DNA from: Teretinema zuelzerae
GTDB lineage: Bacteria; Spirochaetota; Spirochaetia; Treponematales; Treponemataceae
DNA: 64,000 nt
Reading direction: 5' to 3'
Assembly: GCF_021021555.1 (NCBI RefSeq)
Contig: NZ_JAINWA010000001.1
Location: forward strand, 310,001 to 374,000
Part shown: in pieces, positions 44,965 to 53,954 of the stretch
Numbering within the stretch: position 1 is the stretch's first letter
How the letters are laid out: each line of letters starts with the position of its first letter
The notes under the pieces: model-generated
What the model was told of the DNA's origin: nothing
The model's input: the letters and a program-made list of their open reading frames with translations, nothing else
Databases searched by the model: none
Program-made: the position numbers and the translations under genes

Positions 44965-46464
44965 ATGAGCGCTCATCTCGATTCCGGAACGATCCGGGCA
45001 ATGGAACATCTTGCGTCTTTCAGAAAAAACATCATCGGGAACGATGAATCGGTGCCGGGACCCTACGGATCGCACCGGCTAGTATACGCCGACTGGATAG
45101 CGAGCGGGAGATTGTACCGCCCGATAGAAGAGCGGATGACGGAGCTTGTCGGGCCCTGGACGGCGAACACGCATTCGGAGTCGAGCCACCTCGGCCAGGC
45201 GATGACGATCGCGTATCGGGAAGCTCGCGAGCGGCTCAGAAAAGAAGTAAACGCCTCGGCGGACGACGTAGTTCTTCCAGTCGGATCGGGAATGACCGGA
45301 GCGGTGAGCAAGCTTCAGCGGATGCTCGGGCTCAAGATTCCGGAAAACCTTTCCGGCCGCCTTGCGCTTGCGGAAAACGAACGGCCGGTCGTCTTCATCA
45401 CCCACATGGAGCACCACTCGAACCATACCTCCTGGCTTGAAACCCTGGCGGACGTTGTCGTCCTTCCTCCGGACGAACAGCTCCTCACCGATCCGCGCGA
45501 ACTTGAAAAGGCGCTCGACAAATATCGGGACCGGCCGCTGAAAATCGGCAGCTTCACCGCAGCGTCGAACGTTACCGGAATCCGTGTTCCCTACCGCGAA
45601 CTCGCCCGCATCATGCATCGGGCCGGCGGCTACTGTTTTGTGGATTTCGCGGCGAGCGCTCCCTACGACCGCATCGACATGCAGGGCGGAGACCCTTCCG
45701 AGCGGCTGGACGCGGTGTATTTTTCGCCGCACAAATACCTCGGCGGACCCGGAAGCCCCGGAATTCTCGCCTTTAATAAAGAGCTCTACCACAACCGCGT
45801 TCCCGACCAGCCGGGCGGCGGCACGGTGCTGTGGACGAATCCATGGAAAGAACATAGCTATATCGCGGATATCGAAAGCCGGGAAGACGGGGGAACTCCC
45901 GCTTTTCTGCAAACCATCAAGGCTGCCCTCGCCTGCTCCCTCAAGGAATCGATGAGCGTAGACGCCATACACAAGGCTGAATCTGTTCTCATTCCCCGGG
46001 CCCTCGAAGGACTCAAGGCGATTCCGAAGGTGCGCGTGCTTGCCGGCGATAAAACCGACAGAATCGGCGCTATTTCCTTCTATATGCAAGACGTGCATTT
46101 CAACCTCGCGGTTAGGCTGCTCTCGGACCGGTTCGGCATCCAAACACGAGGAGGCTGCTCCTGCGCCGGAACCTACGGCCACTATCTGTTGGCGGTGGAC
46201 CGGGATACGAGCCGCCGAATCACCTGCAGCATCAACGCGGGCGACCTCACCGAAAAACCCGGCTGGATACGCGCATCCATCCACCCGACGATGAGCCTCG
46301 CCGACATCGATTTTCTCGTTTCCTCGATCGCGGAGACGGCTGAGCGCGCGGGCGAATGGGCCGCCGACTACCGCTTCCTACCGGACGAGGCCGACTGGCG
46401 CCATGCGTCCTGGGATAGCCGGAAGGCGGCCGCGATCAAAGGGCTCTGGAAGCCGTTCGACTAA
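44965..46464 (+). CDS. Class V aminotransferase, cysteine-desulfurase-like PLP enzyme
   Basis: About 499 residues, fold type I PLP enzyme of the NifS/class V superfamily. Motifs: FITHMEHHSNHTSWLE (conserved His pair), GSFTAASNVTGIRVPY, CFVDFAASAPYDRIDM (PLP-ring Asp), the Schiff-base Lys in VYFSPHKYLGGPGS, and RGGCSCAGTYGH with cysteines placed like the loop of cysteine desulfurases. It is larger than IscS/SufS and belongs to a separate branch, so substrate is uncertain. ATG 44965 is preferred over 44905; neither has a strong ribosome site. It stands alone. Confidence 0.8.
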   Translation: MSAHLDSGTIRAMEHLASFRKNIIGNDESVPGPYGSHRLVYADWIASGRLYRPIEERMTELVGPWTANTHSESSHLGQAMTIAYREARERLRKEVNASADDVVLPVGSGMTGAVSKLQRMLGLKIPENLSGRLALAENERPVVFITHMEHHSNHTSWLETLADVVVLPPDEQLLTDPRELEKALDKYRDRPLKIGSFTAASNVTGIRVPYRELARIMHRAGGYCFVDFAASAPYDRIDMQGGDPSERLDAVYFSPHKYLGGPGSPGILAFNKELYHNRVPDQPGGGTVLWTNPWKEHSYIADIESREDGGTPAFLQTIKAALACSLKESMSVDAIHKAESVLIPRALEGLKAIPKVRVLAGDKTDRIGAISFYMQDVHFNLAVRLLSDRFGIQTRGGCSCAGTYGHYLLAVDRDTSRRITCSINAGDLTEKPGWIRASIHPTMSLADIDFLVSSIAETAERAGEWAADYRFLPDEADWRHASWDSRKAAAIKGLWKPFD

Positions 46465-46500
46465 GGCCGCCGGAGCGCCTCGCCCGCGCCGGAAAACGCT

Positions 46501-47547
46501 TTACAGATCGTCCTTAAAGGCCGCGGCCTTGGAATAGGCCGTGGATTTCGCCTCGAAAAAATCGGTCTTCACCAGGTTGGCGTTGCTGTAGCTGCTTATC
46601 CACGAAGTCGACTCGGGTTCGGTCCGCCCGCCTTCGTACAGAAGCCCGAGGCCGAGAGCGGACGAACGGAGATTCCCCAGATACCGGATGTATTCCCCGA
46701 TCATCTGTTTGTTGAGTCCGGGTATTTCGTCGCCGATCGCGTACTCGCCCCACAGGATTTCCTCTTCCACTCCGGTTCGGATCATTGCCCGGTATTCCTC
46801 CTGCAGCGCTTCTGTAAAGAGGTCAGGCCTCTCCTTTCGCAACTCTAAAAGTATCGATCTAAAAAGATACAGATGGGTATTCTCGTCCCTGTTGATGTAG
46901 CGTATTACCTGCACCGAGCCGCCCATCTTTCCGTTCCGCGCCAGATTGTAGAAAAACATGAAGCCCGAATAAAAATACACGCCTTCCAGGATGTAGTTCG
47001 CTACCGCGGCGCGGGCCAGGCTTTCGGCGTCCTGATGAATCCTGAAATCTTCGTAGAGGTCCCCGATGAACCTGTTCCGTCTTAACAGGCGCTCGTCGTC
47101 CTTCCATTGGTACAGGATCGAATTCCGCTCCTCCGGAGAACAGATGGTGTCGAGCATGTAGCCGTAGCTCTGCGAGTGCACCGCCTCCTGAAAAGCGTGG
47201 ATGGTGAGGCAGAGATTCACCTCGTTCGCGGTAATGAAGGTCCCCAGAGACGGAAGATTCGCGGTTTGTATGCTGTCCAGGAAAATGAGAAAGGACAGTA
47301 TCCTGTCGTAGGCGCGGCGCTCGGGAACGGAGAGAGCGCGGTAGTCTTTCACGTCCTGCTGCAGGTTTATCTCTTCCGGTATCCAGAAGTTGTTCATGCT
47401 CTGCCGGTACCAGTCGCTCGCCCATGCGTATTTGAGATTATTAAAATCGTTGAGATTCGTCGTGTTCCCGCCGATCATTCGCCGCAAATCGGCGTCTATG
47501 TCTCCCTTCTCATTGAACAGGGGTTTGGGCGTCAGTTTTTCTCCCAT
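46501..47547 (-). CDS. nrdB: Class I ribonucleotide reductase beta subunit
   Basis: 348 residues. All metal ligands of the di-iron centre are visible: Asp in FLIFLDSIQTANL, the Glu-x2-His pair in FQEAVHSQSYGYM, Glu in LEGVYFYSGF, and Glu-x2-His in NRDENTHLYLF. The Tyr in HSQSY sits at the radical position, so this is a tyrosyl-radical (not Phe-type) subunit. It supplies the radical that NrdA uses to reduce ribonucleotides. AAGGAG precedes the start, 49 bases after the nrdA stop, in one operon. Confidence 0.95.
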   Translation of the reverse strand: MGEKLTPKPLFNEKGDIDADLRRMIGGNTTNLNDFNNLKYAWASDWYRQSMNNFWIPEEINLQQDVKDYRALSVPERRAYDRILSFLIFLDSIQTANLPSLGTFITANEVNLCLTIHAFQEAVHSQSYGYMLDTICSPEERNSILYQWKDDERLLRRNRFIGDLYEDFRIHQDAESLARAAVANYILEGVYFYSGFMFFYNLARNGKMGGSVQVIRYINRDENTHLYLFRSILLELRKERPDLFTEALQEEYRAMIRTGVEEEILWGEYAIGDEIPGLNKQMIGEYIRYLGNLRSSALGLGLLYEGGRTEPESTSWISSYSNANLVKTDFFEAKSTAYSKAAAFKDDL

Positions 47548-47596
47548 CGGTCTCTCCTTTTTCCTGATCTTTTTTCTGTTACGTCCCCGAGCCCGT

Positions 47597-49930
47597 TCAA
47601 CTCGAACAGGATTCGCACTCCTCTACTTCCAGGGACTGGGACCGCACATAGTACAGGGTTTTCACGCCCTCCTCCCAGGCTTGAATGTAGAGCGCCAACA
47701 GGTCGCGAAATGATTTATCGGTGGTCACATAGAGATTAACGGACTGGGACTGATCGATATGGCGCTGCCGCTTTCCGGCGGCCCGCAGGGACCAGCTCTG
47801 GTCGATCTGATGTGCGTTCTTGTAAAACCACATGGTAGACAAGCTCAGCTCCGGAGCGGCGCGCGGAACGGTTCTGCCCTTTTTTTCCTCCAGGAAAAAC
47901 TTTTTCATCACCGGATCGACTCCCGCGGTAGTTCCCGCGATTATCGAAGTCGAGCTTGTCGGCGCAACCGCCATAATCCAGCCGTTGCGCAGACCTTTCT
48001 CGCGGACGAGGCTGCGAACCTCGTCCCAGCGAGGGCCTGCGTATCCGCGCTTGCGGAAGTATTCGCCGGTCGCCCAGTCCGATCCCGCGAAATGGGAATA
48101 TGAACCGCGTTCGGCAGCCAGCTCGGCGCTCGCCCGTACCGCCGCGCGATTGATCCGCTCGAACAGGGCGTCTGCGAATTCGAGATGGGCTTCGCTCTCC
48201 CAGGGAATCCCGCGCTTGGCGAGCAGGTGGTGATACCCGCTCGTGCCCAGGCCGATCGCCCGCCACGCGGAATTCGTGATCTGCGCGTACGGCAGGGGAT
48301 ACATGGTCAGATCGATCACGTTGTCCAGCATCCGCACCGCGGCTGCGACCGTCCGCTCAAGCTGCACTGGTTCGTCGATATCGATGTTCCCGAGCGAGAG
48401 GGAGGCGAGATTGCACACCACGAAATCCCCCGCACGGGTCGTCTCCACCACCTGAACCGAGCCGCCTTCCTGCAGCGTTTCGCTCGAAACAGTTTCCATC
48501 GCGCTCATGTTCTGCGCGATCTCGGTGCACAGGTTCGAGCAGTAGATTATTCCCTTATGCGAGTTCGGATTCATCCGGTTAACGAGGTCCCGGTTAAAGA
48601 CGAAGGGAGTGCCCGTTTCCACGGCGGAGCGGAGCACCAGGCGAACGATTTCCTTCACCGGCAGGGAGCGCCTGGAAATGCGGTCGTCCTGGACGCATTC
48701 AAAGTAGCGTTTTTCCCATTCCTCGCCCCAGAAATCTTCCAGGGCCCACCCCTTCGCGGTAAGTATTTCATGCGGGCACATGAGATGCCACAGAGAATCG
48801 ATGGAGTCGCGCGCGAGGCGCCAGAACAGATCCGGATAGCAGACGCCCGGAAACACGTCGTGAGCCTTCATGCGGTCGTCGCCGTTGTTGGTTTTCATCT
48901 GGAGAAATTCGGGAAGATCCTTGTGCCAGACGTCGAGCCATACCGCAACGGAGCCCTGTCTCATGCCGAGCTGGTCCACCGCGACGGCAGTGTCGTTCGC
49001 GAGCTTCACCCAGCGGAGCACGCCGCCGGCCGCTCCCTTGAATCCCCGGATCGGGCCGCCGACCGCGCGGACTTTGCCGAAATACATGCCCATCCCTCCG
49101 CCGAATTTCGACACCTGGGCGAAGCTGTCGAGGCTGCGGTAAATGCCTTCGAGCGAATCGGGAACGGTGTCGATAAAGCAGGACGAAAGCTGATGAAAGG
49201 GCTTGCGCGCGTTGGAGAGGGTCGGCGTCGCGAGAGTAAGGCGCAAGCTGGAAAGCTCGTCGTAGAACCTGAAAGCCGCCTCAGTCCGGTCGGCGCCTTC
49301 CTTCATCGCAAGATGCATGGCGATTCCCATGAACATTTCCTGAGGCGTTTCAAGCGGAATTCCTTCGCGCGAGCGAACGACGTACCGGCGAACCAGGAGA
49401 TCCAGGGAGCTCCAGGTGAAAAGCGAGTCCCTGGAAGGATCGATCCGGGCCCCAAGCTCTTCGATCTCCTCCCGGCTCCAGGATTCGAGGACATAGGAGC
49501 CGTACAAACCGTCTTCCGTCAGCTTCTCGATCAGCCGACGGAAAGCCGCTCCCGCTTTGCTTCGCGCATCGCCGTCCGCGGAAAAGTCTTGCTCTCCCCG
49601 GGTTTTCCGCACCCCTGCGTAAAAAGACTCGAGTTCGAGCCGCGCGGCTATGTACTCCCACTTCGGCGCGTCCATCGATGTCAGTTCGACCGCCGAACGG
49701 ATCAGGGCCGAATAACGCTCGGAAGGGACCGAGGCGCCCGCTGAAAGAGACAGATATCGTTCCTTCAATCGCTCAAGGCTGTATAGAGGCTCCGGAAAAC
49801 GCCGGGAAATGTCGGTCAATGCGGAGGCCGCGGCTTTTGCGTATCCGTCTAACCCCCGCTCGCTCTCTAAAAACCAGCCGAGAAAGGAGGAATCTCCCTC
49901 CGCGCCCGGTATATGTCCAGAAGAATTCAT
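47597..49930 (-). CDS. nrdA: Class I ribonucleotide reductase alpha subunit
   Basis: 777 residues. The start at 49930 (MNSSGHIPG) has AAGGAG eight bases upstream; the longer form is rejected. Core motifs: LATPTLSNARKPFHQLSSCF (active-site Cys), FGGGMGMYFGKVRAVGG, SNLCTEIAQ (thiyl Cys and Glu), CNLASLSLGNI (second Cys) and VAPTSSTSIIAGTTAGVDP. The C-terminal ECESC pair shuttles electrons from thioredoxin. The first about 60 residues do not look like an ATP-cone, so dATP overall-activity control may be missing. It makes deoxynucleotides with NrdB. Confidence 0.95.
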   Translation of the reverse strand: MNSSGHIPGAEGDSSFLGWFLESERGLDGYAKAAASALTDISRRFPEPLYSLERLKERYLSLSAGASVPSERYSALIRSAVELTSMDAPKWEYIAARLELESFYAGVRKTRGEQDFSADGDARSKAGAAFRRLIEKLTEDGLYGSYVLESWSREEIEELGARIDPSRDSLFTWSSLDLLVRRYVVRSREGIPLETPQEMFMGIAMHLAMKEGADRTEAAFRFYDELSSLRLTLATPTLSNARKPFHQLSSCFIDTVPDSLEGIYRSLDSFAQVSKFGGGMGMYFGKVRAVGGPIRGFKGAAGGVLRWVKLANDTAVAVDQLGMRQGSVAVWLDVWHKDLPEFLQMKTNNGDDRMKAHDVFPGVCYPDLFWRLARDSIDSLWHLMCPHEILTAKGWALEDFWGEEWEKRYFECVQDDRISRRSLPVKEIVRLVLRSAVETGTPFVFNRDLVNRMNPNSHKGIIYCSNLCTEIAQNMSAMETVSSETLQEGGSVQVVETTRAGDFVVCNLASLSLGNIDIDEPVQLERTVAAAVRMLDNVIDLTMYPLPYAQITNSAWRAIGLGTSGYHHLLAKRGIPWESEAHLEFADALFERINRAAVRASAELAAERGSYSHFAGSDWATGEYFRKRGYAGPRWDEVRSLVREKGLRNGWIMAVAPTSSTSIIAGTTAGVDPVMKKFFLEEKKGRTVPRAAPELSLSTMWFYKNAHQIDQSWSLRAAGKRQRHIDQSQSVNLYVTTDKSFRDLLALYIQAWEEGVKTLYYVRSQSLEVEECESCSS

Positions 49931-49951
49931 CGCGTGATCTCCTTTATTCCG

Positions 49952-49980
49952 AAGATAGCACACTACAGATAGAGCATCAA
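49952..49980 (-). promoter_or_regulatory. Promoter of nrdAB
   Basis: On the minus strand TTGATG (49980-49975), 17-base spacer, TATCTT (49957-49952), about 22 bases before the nrdA start. The spacer is covered by the proximal NrdR box. Confidence 0.65.
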
Positions 49981-50006
49981 TATGAATTAAACGCTATATC
50001 TAACAG
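49960..50006 (-). promoter_or_regulatory. Tandem NrdR boxes upstream of nrdA
   Basis: Minus-strand GCTCTATCTGTAGTGT (49975-49960) matches ACACTATATATAGTGT at 12 of 16 positions. CTGTTAGATATAGCGT (50006-49991) matches at 10 of 16. The boxes are 31 bases apart centre to centre, the spacing known for NrdR, the ATP/dATP-sensing repressor of ribonucleotide reductase genes. Confidence 0.7.
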
Positions 50007-50043
50007 AGAATTCAAATTTGTCGCAGAACAAACAATCAAGCCG

Positions 50044-50076
50044 AAAAAAAAAACGCCGCCCGAATCGGCGGCGTTT
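50044..50076 (-). terminator. Terminator of the DUF5692-like gene
   Basis: AAACGCCGCC (minus strand, 50076-50067) pairs over ten bases with GGCGGCGTTT (50060-50051), followed by seven further Ts. Confidence 0.9.
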
Positions 50077-50097
50077 CAGCAAAACAAAAGGCGGCGA

Positions 50098-51018
50098 TTA
50101 TTTCTCCGCTGCGACCTTTTGGAAGCCTTTCAGGTGGGAGAACAGCTCGCCCGTATAGGGGTTCCGCTTCCTGGTAACGGCTGTCCAGATCATATAAACC
50201 AGCACCGCGACGTTGGACAACAGCGCGAGGGCGCTGACCGTCATCAGGGCGGCGGCCGAATGCGAAGACTCGACGGCAAAACGGGAGGTCGACACGAAGG
50301 TCGGGAAGGCCATCGTGAACATCATCCAGAACGCGAGCGTCTGGGCGCGATGCTGCAGCCAGGCGCCCTTCTTGATGAAGAAAGCGGGAATCGTGCAGGA
50401 AATGAGCAGAGCCGCTCCTGCATAGAACGAATGGTCACCGACGCAGTTGTAAACATAGGCGAAGTTCCACAAATCGTAGGCGATGACCCAGAACCACAGC
50501 ATATCCGGCCACAGCATGTCCTTCTTCTTTCCCTTCGCAACGAAGATGCCGACCCATCCGGTAATCGTGATAATATTGATGAGCCCCGCGATGCCGTTCA
50601 TGACGTTCCAGGGACCGCTGAACATAAAGACACCGTCGACGATGCCGTACGCGCCCATCTTCCACACTTCGAAGTCGCGGATGCACGCTTCAAGAATGTT
50701 AAACGCGAGAATCGCCGGGGGGAAAAACTTGGCGAAGCCGCTCTTCCCCACCTTGTCGATGTGGCGGATCGCGAGAAAACCGAGGCATCCTGCAAGAGCG
50801 GAATACACCTTGACCCAGTGAAACCAGGTTCCGGTGCTGGAACCGGCGCCGGCGGTCTTCGGCCATACGAAGATGGTCAGAATAAGGGGAAGCACAATGA
50901 ACAGGGCGAGAGAGGCCGCCTTGCTTAAGCGGGCGATCTCGTTGAGCAAAATCAAGCCCCCCAGAACAGCGAACCACATGAGCACGGTATACCACTGCAG
51001 GGATTCAAAAAGAAACAT
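50098..51018 (-). CDS. Multi-pass membrane protein, DUF5692-like
   Basis: 306 residues with about eight to nine helices, rich in Trp and aromatic residues (LQWYTVLMWFAVLGGLILL, MLWPDMLWFWVIAYDLWNFAYVYNCVGDHSFYAG). It resembles the DUF5692 membrane family, whose function is unknown. The start at 51018 has AGGAG upstream; the longer form to 51060 is not supported. It has its own strong promoter (TTGTTT-17-TATGAT) and a strong terminator, so it is a single-gene unit between nrdAB and a secreted protein. Confidence 0.65.
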   Translation of the reverse strand: MFLFESLQWYTVLMWFAVLGGLILLNEIARLSKAASLALFIVLPLILTIFVWPKTAGAGSSTGTWFHWVKVYSALAGCLGFLAIRHIDKVGKSGFAKFFPPAILAFNILEACIRDFEVWKMGAYGIVDGVFMFSGPWNVMNGIAGLINIITITGWVGIFVAKGKKKDMLWPDMLWFWVIAYDLWNFAYVYNCVGDHSFYAGAALLISCTIPAFFIKKGAWLQHRAQTLAFWMMFTMAFPTFVSTSRFAVESSHSAAALMTVSALALLSNVAVLVYMIWTAVTRKRNPYTGELFSHLKGFQKVAAEK

Positions 51019-51063
51019 ACTGAAACTCCTTTCTGCCGCAATTTTCTGTTTACGGCGCATTTC

Positions 51064-51092
51064 ATCATACCTCTCCCATTTGGTAAAAACAA
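51064..51092 (-). promoter_or_regulatory. Promoter of the DUF5692-like gene
   Basis: Minus-strand TTGTTT (51092-51087), 17-base spacer, TATGAT (51069-51064). Confidence 0.65.
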
Positions 51093-51140
51093 GCTCATTT
51101 TTTTACTAAAAAACACAACATCTGCTTGATTCTTTTTTTG

Positions 51141-51168
51141 TTGACTTAAAAAACAAATAGATTAATAC
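51141..51168 (+). promoter_or_regulatory. Promoter of the CIA30-like secreted protein gene
   Basis: TTGACT at 51141-51146, 16-base AT-rich spacer, TAATAC at 51163-51168. AAGGAGG follows at 51175-51181. Confidence 0.65.
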
Positions 51169-51188
51169 TACGTTAAGGAGGATTTTGC

Positions 51189-51737
51189 ATGAAAAAGATT
51201 ATGGGCGTACTTATTCTCGGATGCGTACTCGGCGCTCTGGGCGCGCAGGAATTCAAGAATTTTGAAAACTGGAAAACCTTTTCAGACGAGGCCGACGGCG
51301 GGGACTCGAAAATAGCGACTGAATCTTCATTTATCAAGTTGAACGGAAAGGAAGTACTCACCGTACGAGCGACCGGAAAAGTTACGACAAAATTCCAGTA
51401 CGGATTTGCCGGTATGAATGCGGAACCGGATCCCAAGACCGCTGAAGTCCTGAAATCCGGTACAGGCGTTTCCTTCTGGACAAAGGGCGACGGAAAAACC
51501 TACCGCGTCAGGGTTGAAACCTCCAACATCACAGACTACGACTATTACGGCTTCGTTTTCACCGCGGCGAAAGGCAAAGACATCGAGATCAAGGTTCCCT
51601 ACAAGTCCCTGAAACAGGAAGGCTGGGGAGGGAAGAAACCCTTTGATCCGACAAAAATCACCAAAATCAGTTTCCAGACGGTCGGACAACCCCTCGAATC
51701 CTTCGAGCTGATCCTCAGCGGACTTGCAGCGTACTGA
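51189..51737 (+). CDS. Secreted CIA30-like beta-sandwich protein
   Basis: 182 residues. Signal peptide MKKIMGVLILGCVLGALGAQ, then one beta-sandwich domain resembling the CIA30/galactose-binding type: FENWKTFSDEADGGDSKI, GVSFWTKGDGKTYRVRVET, IEIKVPYKSLKQEGW, ITKISFQTVGQPLESFEL. Bacterial members are extracytoplasmic and of unknown, perhaps carbohydrate-binding, role. Strong promoter, ideal AAGGAGG site and a strong terminator suggest an abundant single-gene product. Confidence 0.68.
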   Translation: MKKIMGVLILGCVLGALGAQEFKNFENWKTFSDEADGGDSKIATESSFIKLNGKEVLTVRATGKVTTKFQYGFAGMNAEPDPKTAEVLKSGTGVSFWTKGDGKTYRVRVETSNITDYDYYGFVFTAAKGKDIEIKVPYKSLKQEGWGGKKPFDPTKITKISFQTVGQPLESFELILSGLAAY

Positions 51738-51769
51738 TTCCGCGTACCTATTTCTAGCTTCGTAAATCG

Positions 51770-51799
51770 AGACTGTCTCCCCGGAGGCAGTCTTTTTTT
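51770..51799 (+). terminator. Terminator after the CIA30-like gene
   Basis: AGACTG (51770-51775) pairs with CAGTCT (51788-51793), with CTCC/GGAG pairing inside, followed by a run of Ts. Confidence 0.85.
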
Positions 51800-51819
51800 G
51801 TGTCCTTCCTCCTTTTCCC

Positions 51820-51848
51820 ATGACAAATGGAAGTTTTACCTATAGAAT
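51820..51848 (+). promoter_or_regulatory. Promoter of the 7TM cyclase gene
   Basis: ATGACA at 51820-51825, 17-base spacer, TAGAAT at 51843-51848. Confidence 0.55.
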
Positions 51849-51869
51849 TATCGTGACGAGGACAGCCCC

Positions 51870-53912
51870 ATGACACATACGCTCATCGCTCTTCAATGGT
51901 TCACGCAGGTAAACATTTTTACGACCCTCTCGCTGATAATCGCCGTTATGGCCTTTTGCATCGGGTTTTACGCCTTCGGAAAAACCCAGAAAACGAAGGG
52001 CAGCGTGCTCATGCTCGGGCTGTGCGTAACCATCGGAATCTGGGTATTCGCTTCAGCCTTCATATTCAGCGCCGATCCTGAAGACAGCGTCTGGTTCTGG
52101 TACTACATCCAATCCTTCGGCTTTATTCCCATGTGGCCGATTCTCATCCACTTTTTTACCGTCATATCAGGACTCGACCAGATGCCCGGCCGAAAAACCG
52201 CGATAGCAGGAGTCGAGTTCAATCTCAACTTTCCGAATATATCCGTCATCGTCCAATACGCGATAGCCATTGCCCTTCACCTCTGGATACTCGCCGGAGC
52301 GGGAGAACCCGCGGCCTATGTCCCCACGCCCCTCGGGCTTCGCGACACACCGGCGATGGACAAGCTGTGCGTGCAGATCTTCGTCTTCATGACCCTCTTC
52401 TGGTACTTCGAAGGAACGCTTCTGGTCATCATATTCTGGAAAAAATCTCATAAAAAAAACGTCAGCGTAGACATGCGCAAGCAATCCGAAGTCATCACCA
52501 TAACCGGAATCGGATTCGGCGGCGTAACGCTGGTATTGAACATCATCCTCCCCATCTTCGAGCTGCCCATACCCGCATTCGGCTCCCTATTCATCGGGAT
52601 GTGGATTATGTGCATAGCCTACGCGGTCGCCCGCTACAATCTGGGGGCGAAGGACGAACAGATCATCGGGCAGAAAGCGTTCGATCTTTCCGAAGAGCCC
52701 ATGGTCGTCACCGATAAAGAGCTGAATATCCTTTTCTTCAACCGCTCGTTCACCAAGAACTTCGGAGCACTTCCGGCGAACCATACCAGAAAAGTGCCGG
52801 ACCTTTTTCCGAACGAGGAAGGCGAATATCCGGAAGAAGACCAGTTCCACAAGGAAGGGTTCATCGCGGCGCTTTCGGTCCCGGGATGGGACGGCATCCG
52901 CCGCTTTTACAATGTTCAATCGTCCTACATTTACAACAGGCGGGAGCTGGACAGGATCCTCTTCATCTTCAGCGATATAACCGAAATCACGAACCAGAAA
53001 CAGATACTCGAATATCTGGTAGACGAACGCACCGCGGAAATCAACCGCCAGCTCGTCATCACGGAAAAATACACCCGGCCCTCGCTCGTCCAGGTCATCC
53101 AGGCCGGCGGAGACCCCACCAATTTCGAACCGGCGAACCGGAACATGGTGATCATGTTCGCGGACATCAGAGACTTCACCCTCGTTTCCGAAAAACTCTC
53201 GTCCTCGGATACGGTCAGGCTTCTCAACTCGTACTTCACCTGCATGAACGAATGCATCGTGCAGGAAAAAGGAGAGATAGACAAACTGATCGGCGACGGC
53301 ATCATGGCTCTGTTCGAAAACTCGGACAGCGCGGTGCACGCGGCGATCAACATGATCTACAAGCTCCAGAATTTCAACGCGTCGCAATGCATCGTCGACT
53401 CGATCATACGCAACGGCATAGGCATCAACTACGGGCCGGTAACGCGGGGAAACATCGGGTCGAAGGACAAGCTCGACTACACGGTCATCGGCGACTCGGT
53501 GAACGCGGCGAGCCGCTTCGAATCGCTGACCAAACGCTATCGTCTGCCGATCGTGATTTCCGAAGACGTAGTCGGACAGCTCCGGCACAACTACAAGATC
53601 CGCTTCATCGACAACGTCCTGGTCAAGGGGCGCGCCGTTCCCACCAAGCTCTACGAAGTGTTCGACTACAACAACACGGAAATGATCGACATCAAGCTCG
53701 GCACAAAAAACAGGCTGGAAGAAGCCTTCGCGGCCTATGCGGAGGGAAATTTCACCTTCGCGCTCGAATTGTACCAGGAGCTGGAACGCCAAAACGGACA
53801 GAAGGATCCCCTCATCCAGTTCTACATACACCGAACCCAGGAGCTGGACGCGCTGCAAAAGCTCGGCAAGCTCGAATCCTGGAACGGCATCTACCAGTTC
53901 GTGGAAAAATAG
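51870..53912 (+). CDS. Class III adenylate cyclase with 7TM sensor and PAS-like domain
   Basis: 680 residues. About seven or eight helices (1-255) form a 7TM histidine-kinase-type N-terminal domain. A PAS-like domain follows at about 265-390 (EEPMVVTDKELNILFFNRSF), then the cyclase domain at about 420-590: IMFADIRDFTLVSEKLSSSD, IDKLIGDGIMALFENS and LDYTVIGDSVNAASRFESL give both metal Asp residues and the Asn/Arg pair. A TPR-like tail (EEAFAAYAEGNFTFALELYQEL) ends it. A second cAMP-type source in the window, with a sensor unrelated to the dCache cyclase. GAGGAC precedes the start weakly. Confidence 0.88.
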   Translation: MTHTLIALQWFTQVNIFTTLSLIIAVMAFCIGFYAFGKTQKTKGSVLMLGLCVTIGIWVFASAFIFSADPEDSVWFWYYIQSFGFIPMWPILIHFFTVISGLDQMPGRKTAIAGVEFNLNFPNISVIVQYAIAIALHLWILAGAGEPAAYVPTPLGLRDTPAMDKLCVQIFVFMTLFWYFEGTLLVIIFWKKSHKKNVSVDMRKQSEVITITGIGFGGVTLVLNIILPIFELPIPAFGSLFIGMWIMCIAYAVARYNLGAKDEQIIGQKAFDLSEEPMVVTDKELNILFFNRSFTKNFGALPANHTRKVPDLFPNEEGEYPEEDQFHKEGFIAALSVPGWDGIRRFYNVQSSYIYNRRELDRILFIFSDITEITNQKQILEYLVDERTAEINRQLVITEKYTRPSLVQVIQAGGDPTNFEPANRNMVIMFADIRDFTLVSEKLSSSDTVRLLNSYFTCMNECIVQEKGEIDKLIGDGIMALFENSDSAVHAAINMIYKLQNFNASQCIVDSIIRNGIGINYGPVTRGNIGSKDKLDYTVIGDSVNAASRFESLTKRYRLPIVISEDVVGQLRHNYKIRFIDNVLVKGRAVPTKLYEVFDYNNTEMIDIKLGTKNRLEEAFAAYAEGNFTFALELYQELERQNGQKDPLIQFYIHRTQELDALQKLGKLESWNGIYQFVEK

Positions 53913-53954
53913 ACTCGCGACAACGCATCGCAGAAGAAAAGAGGAAACGCAGCT

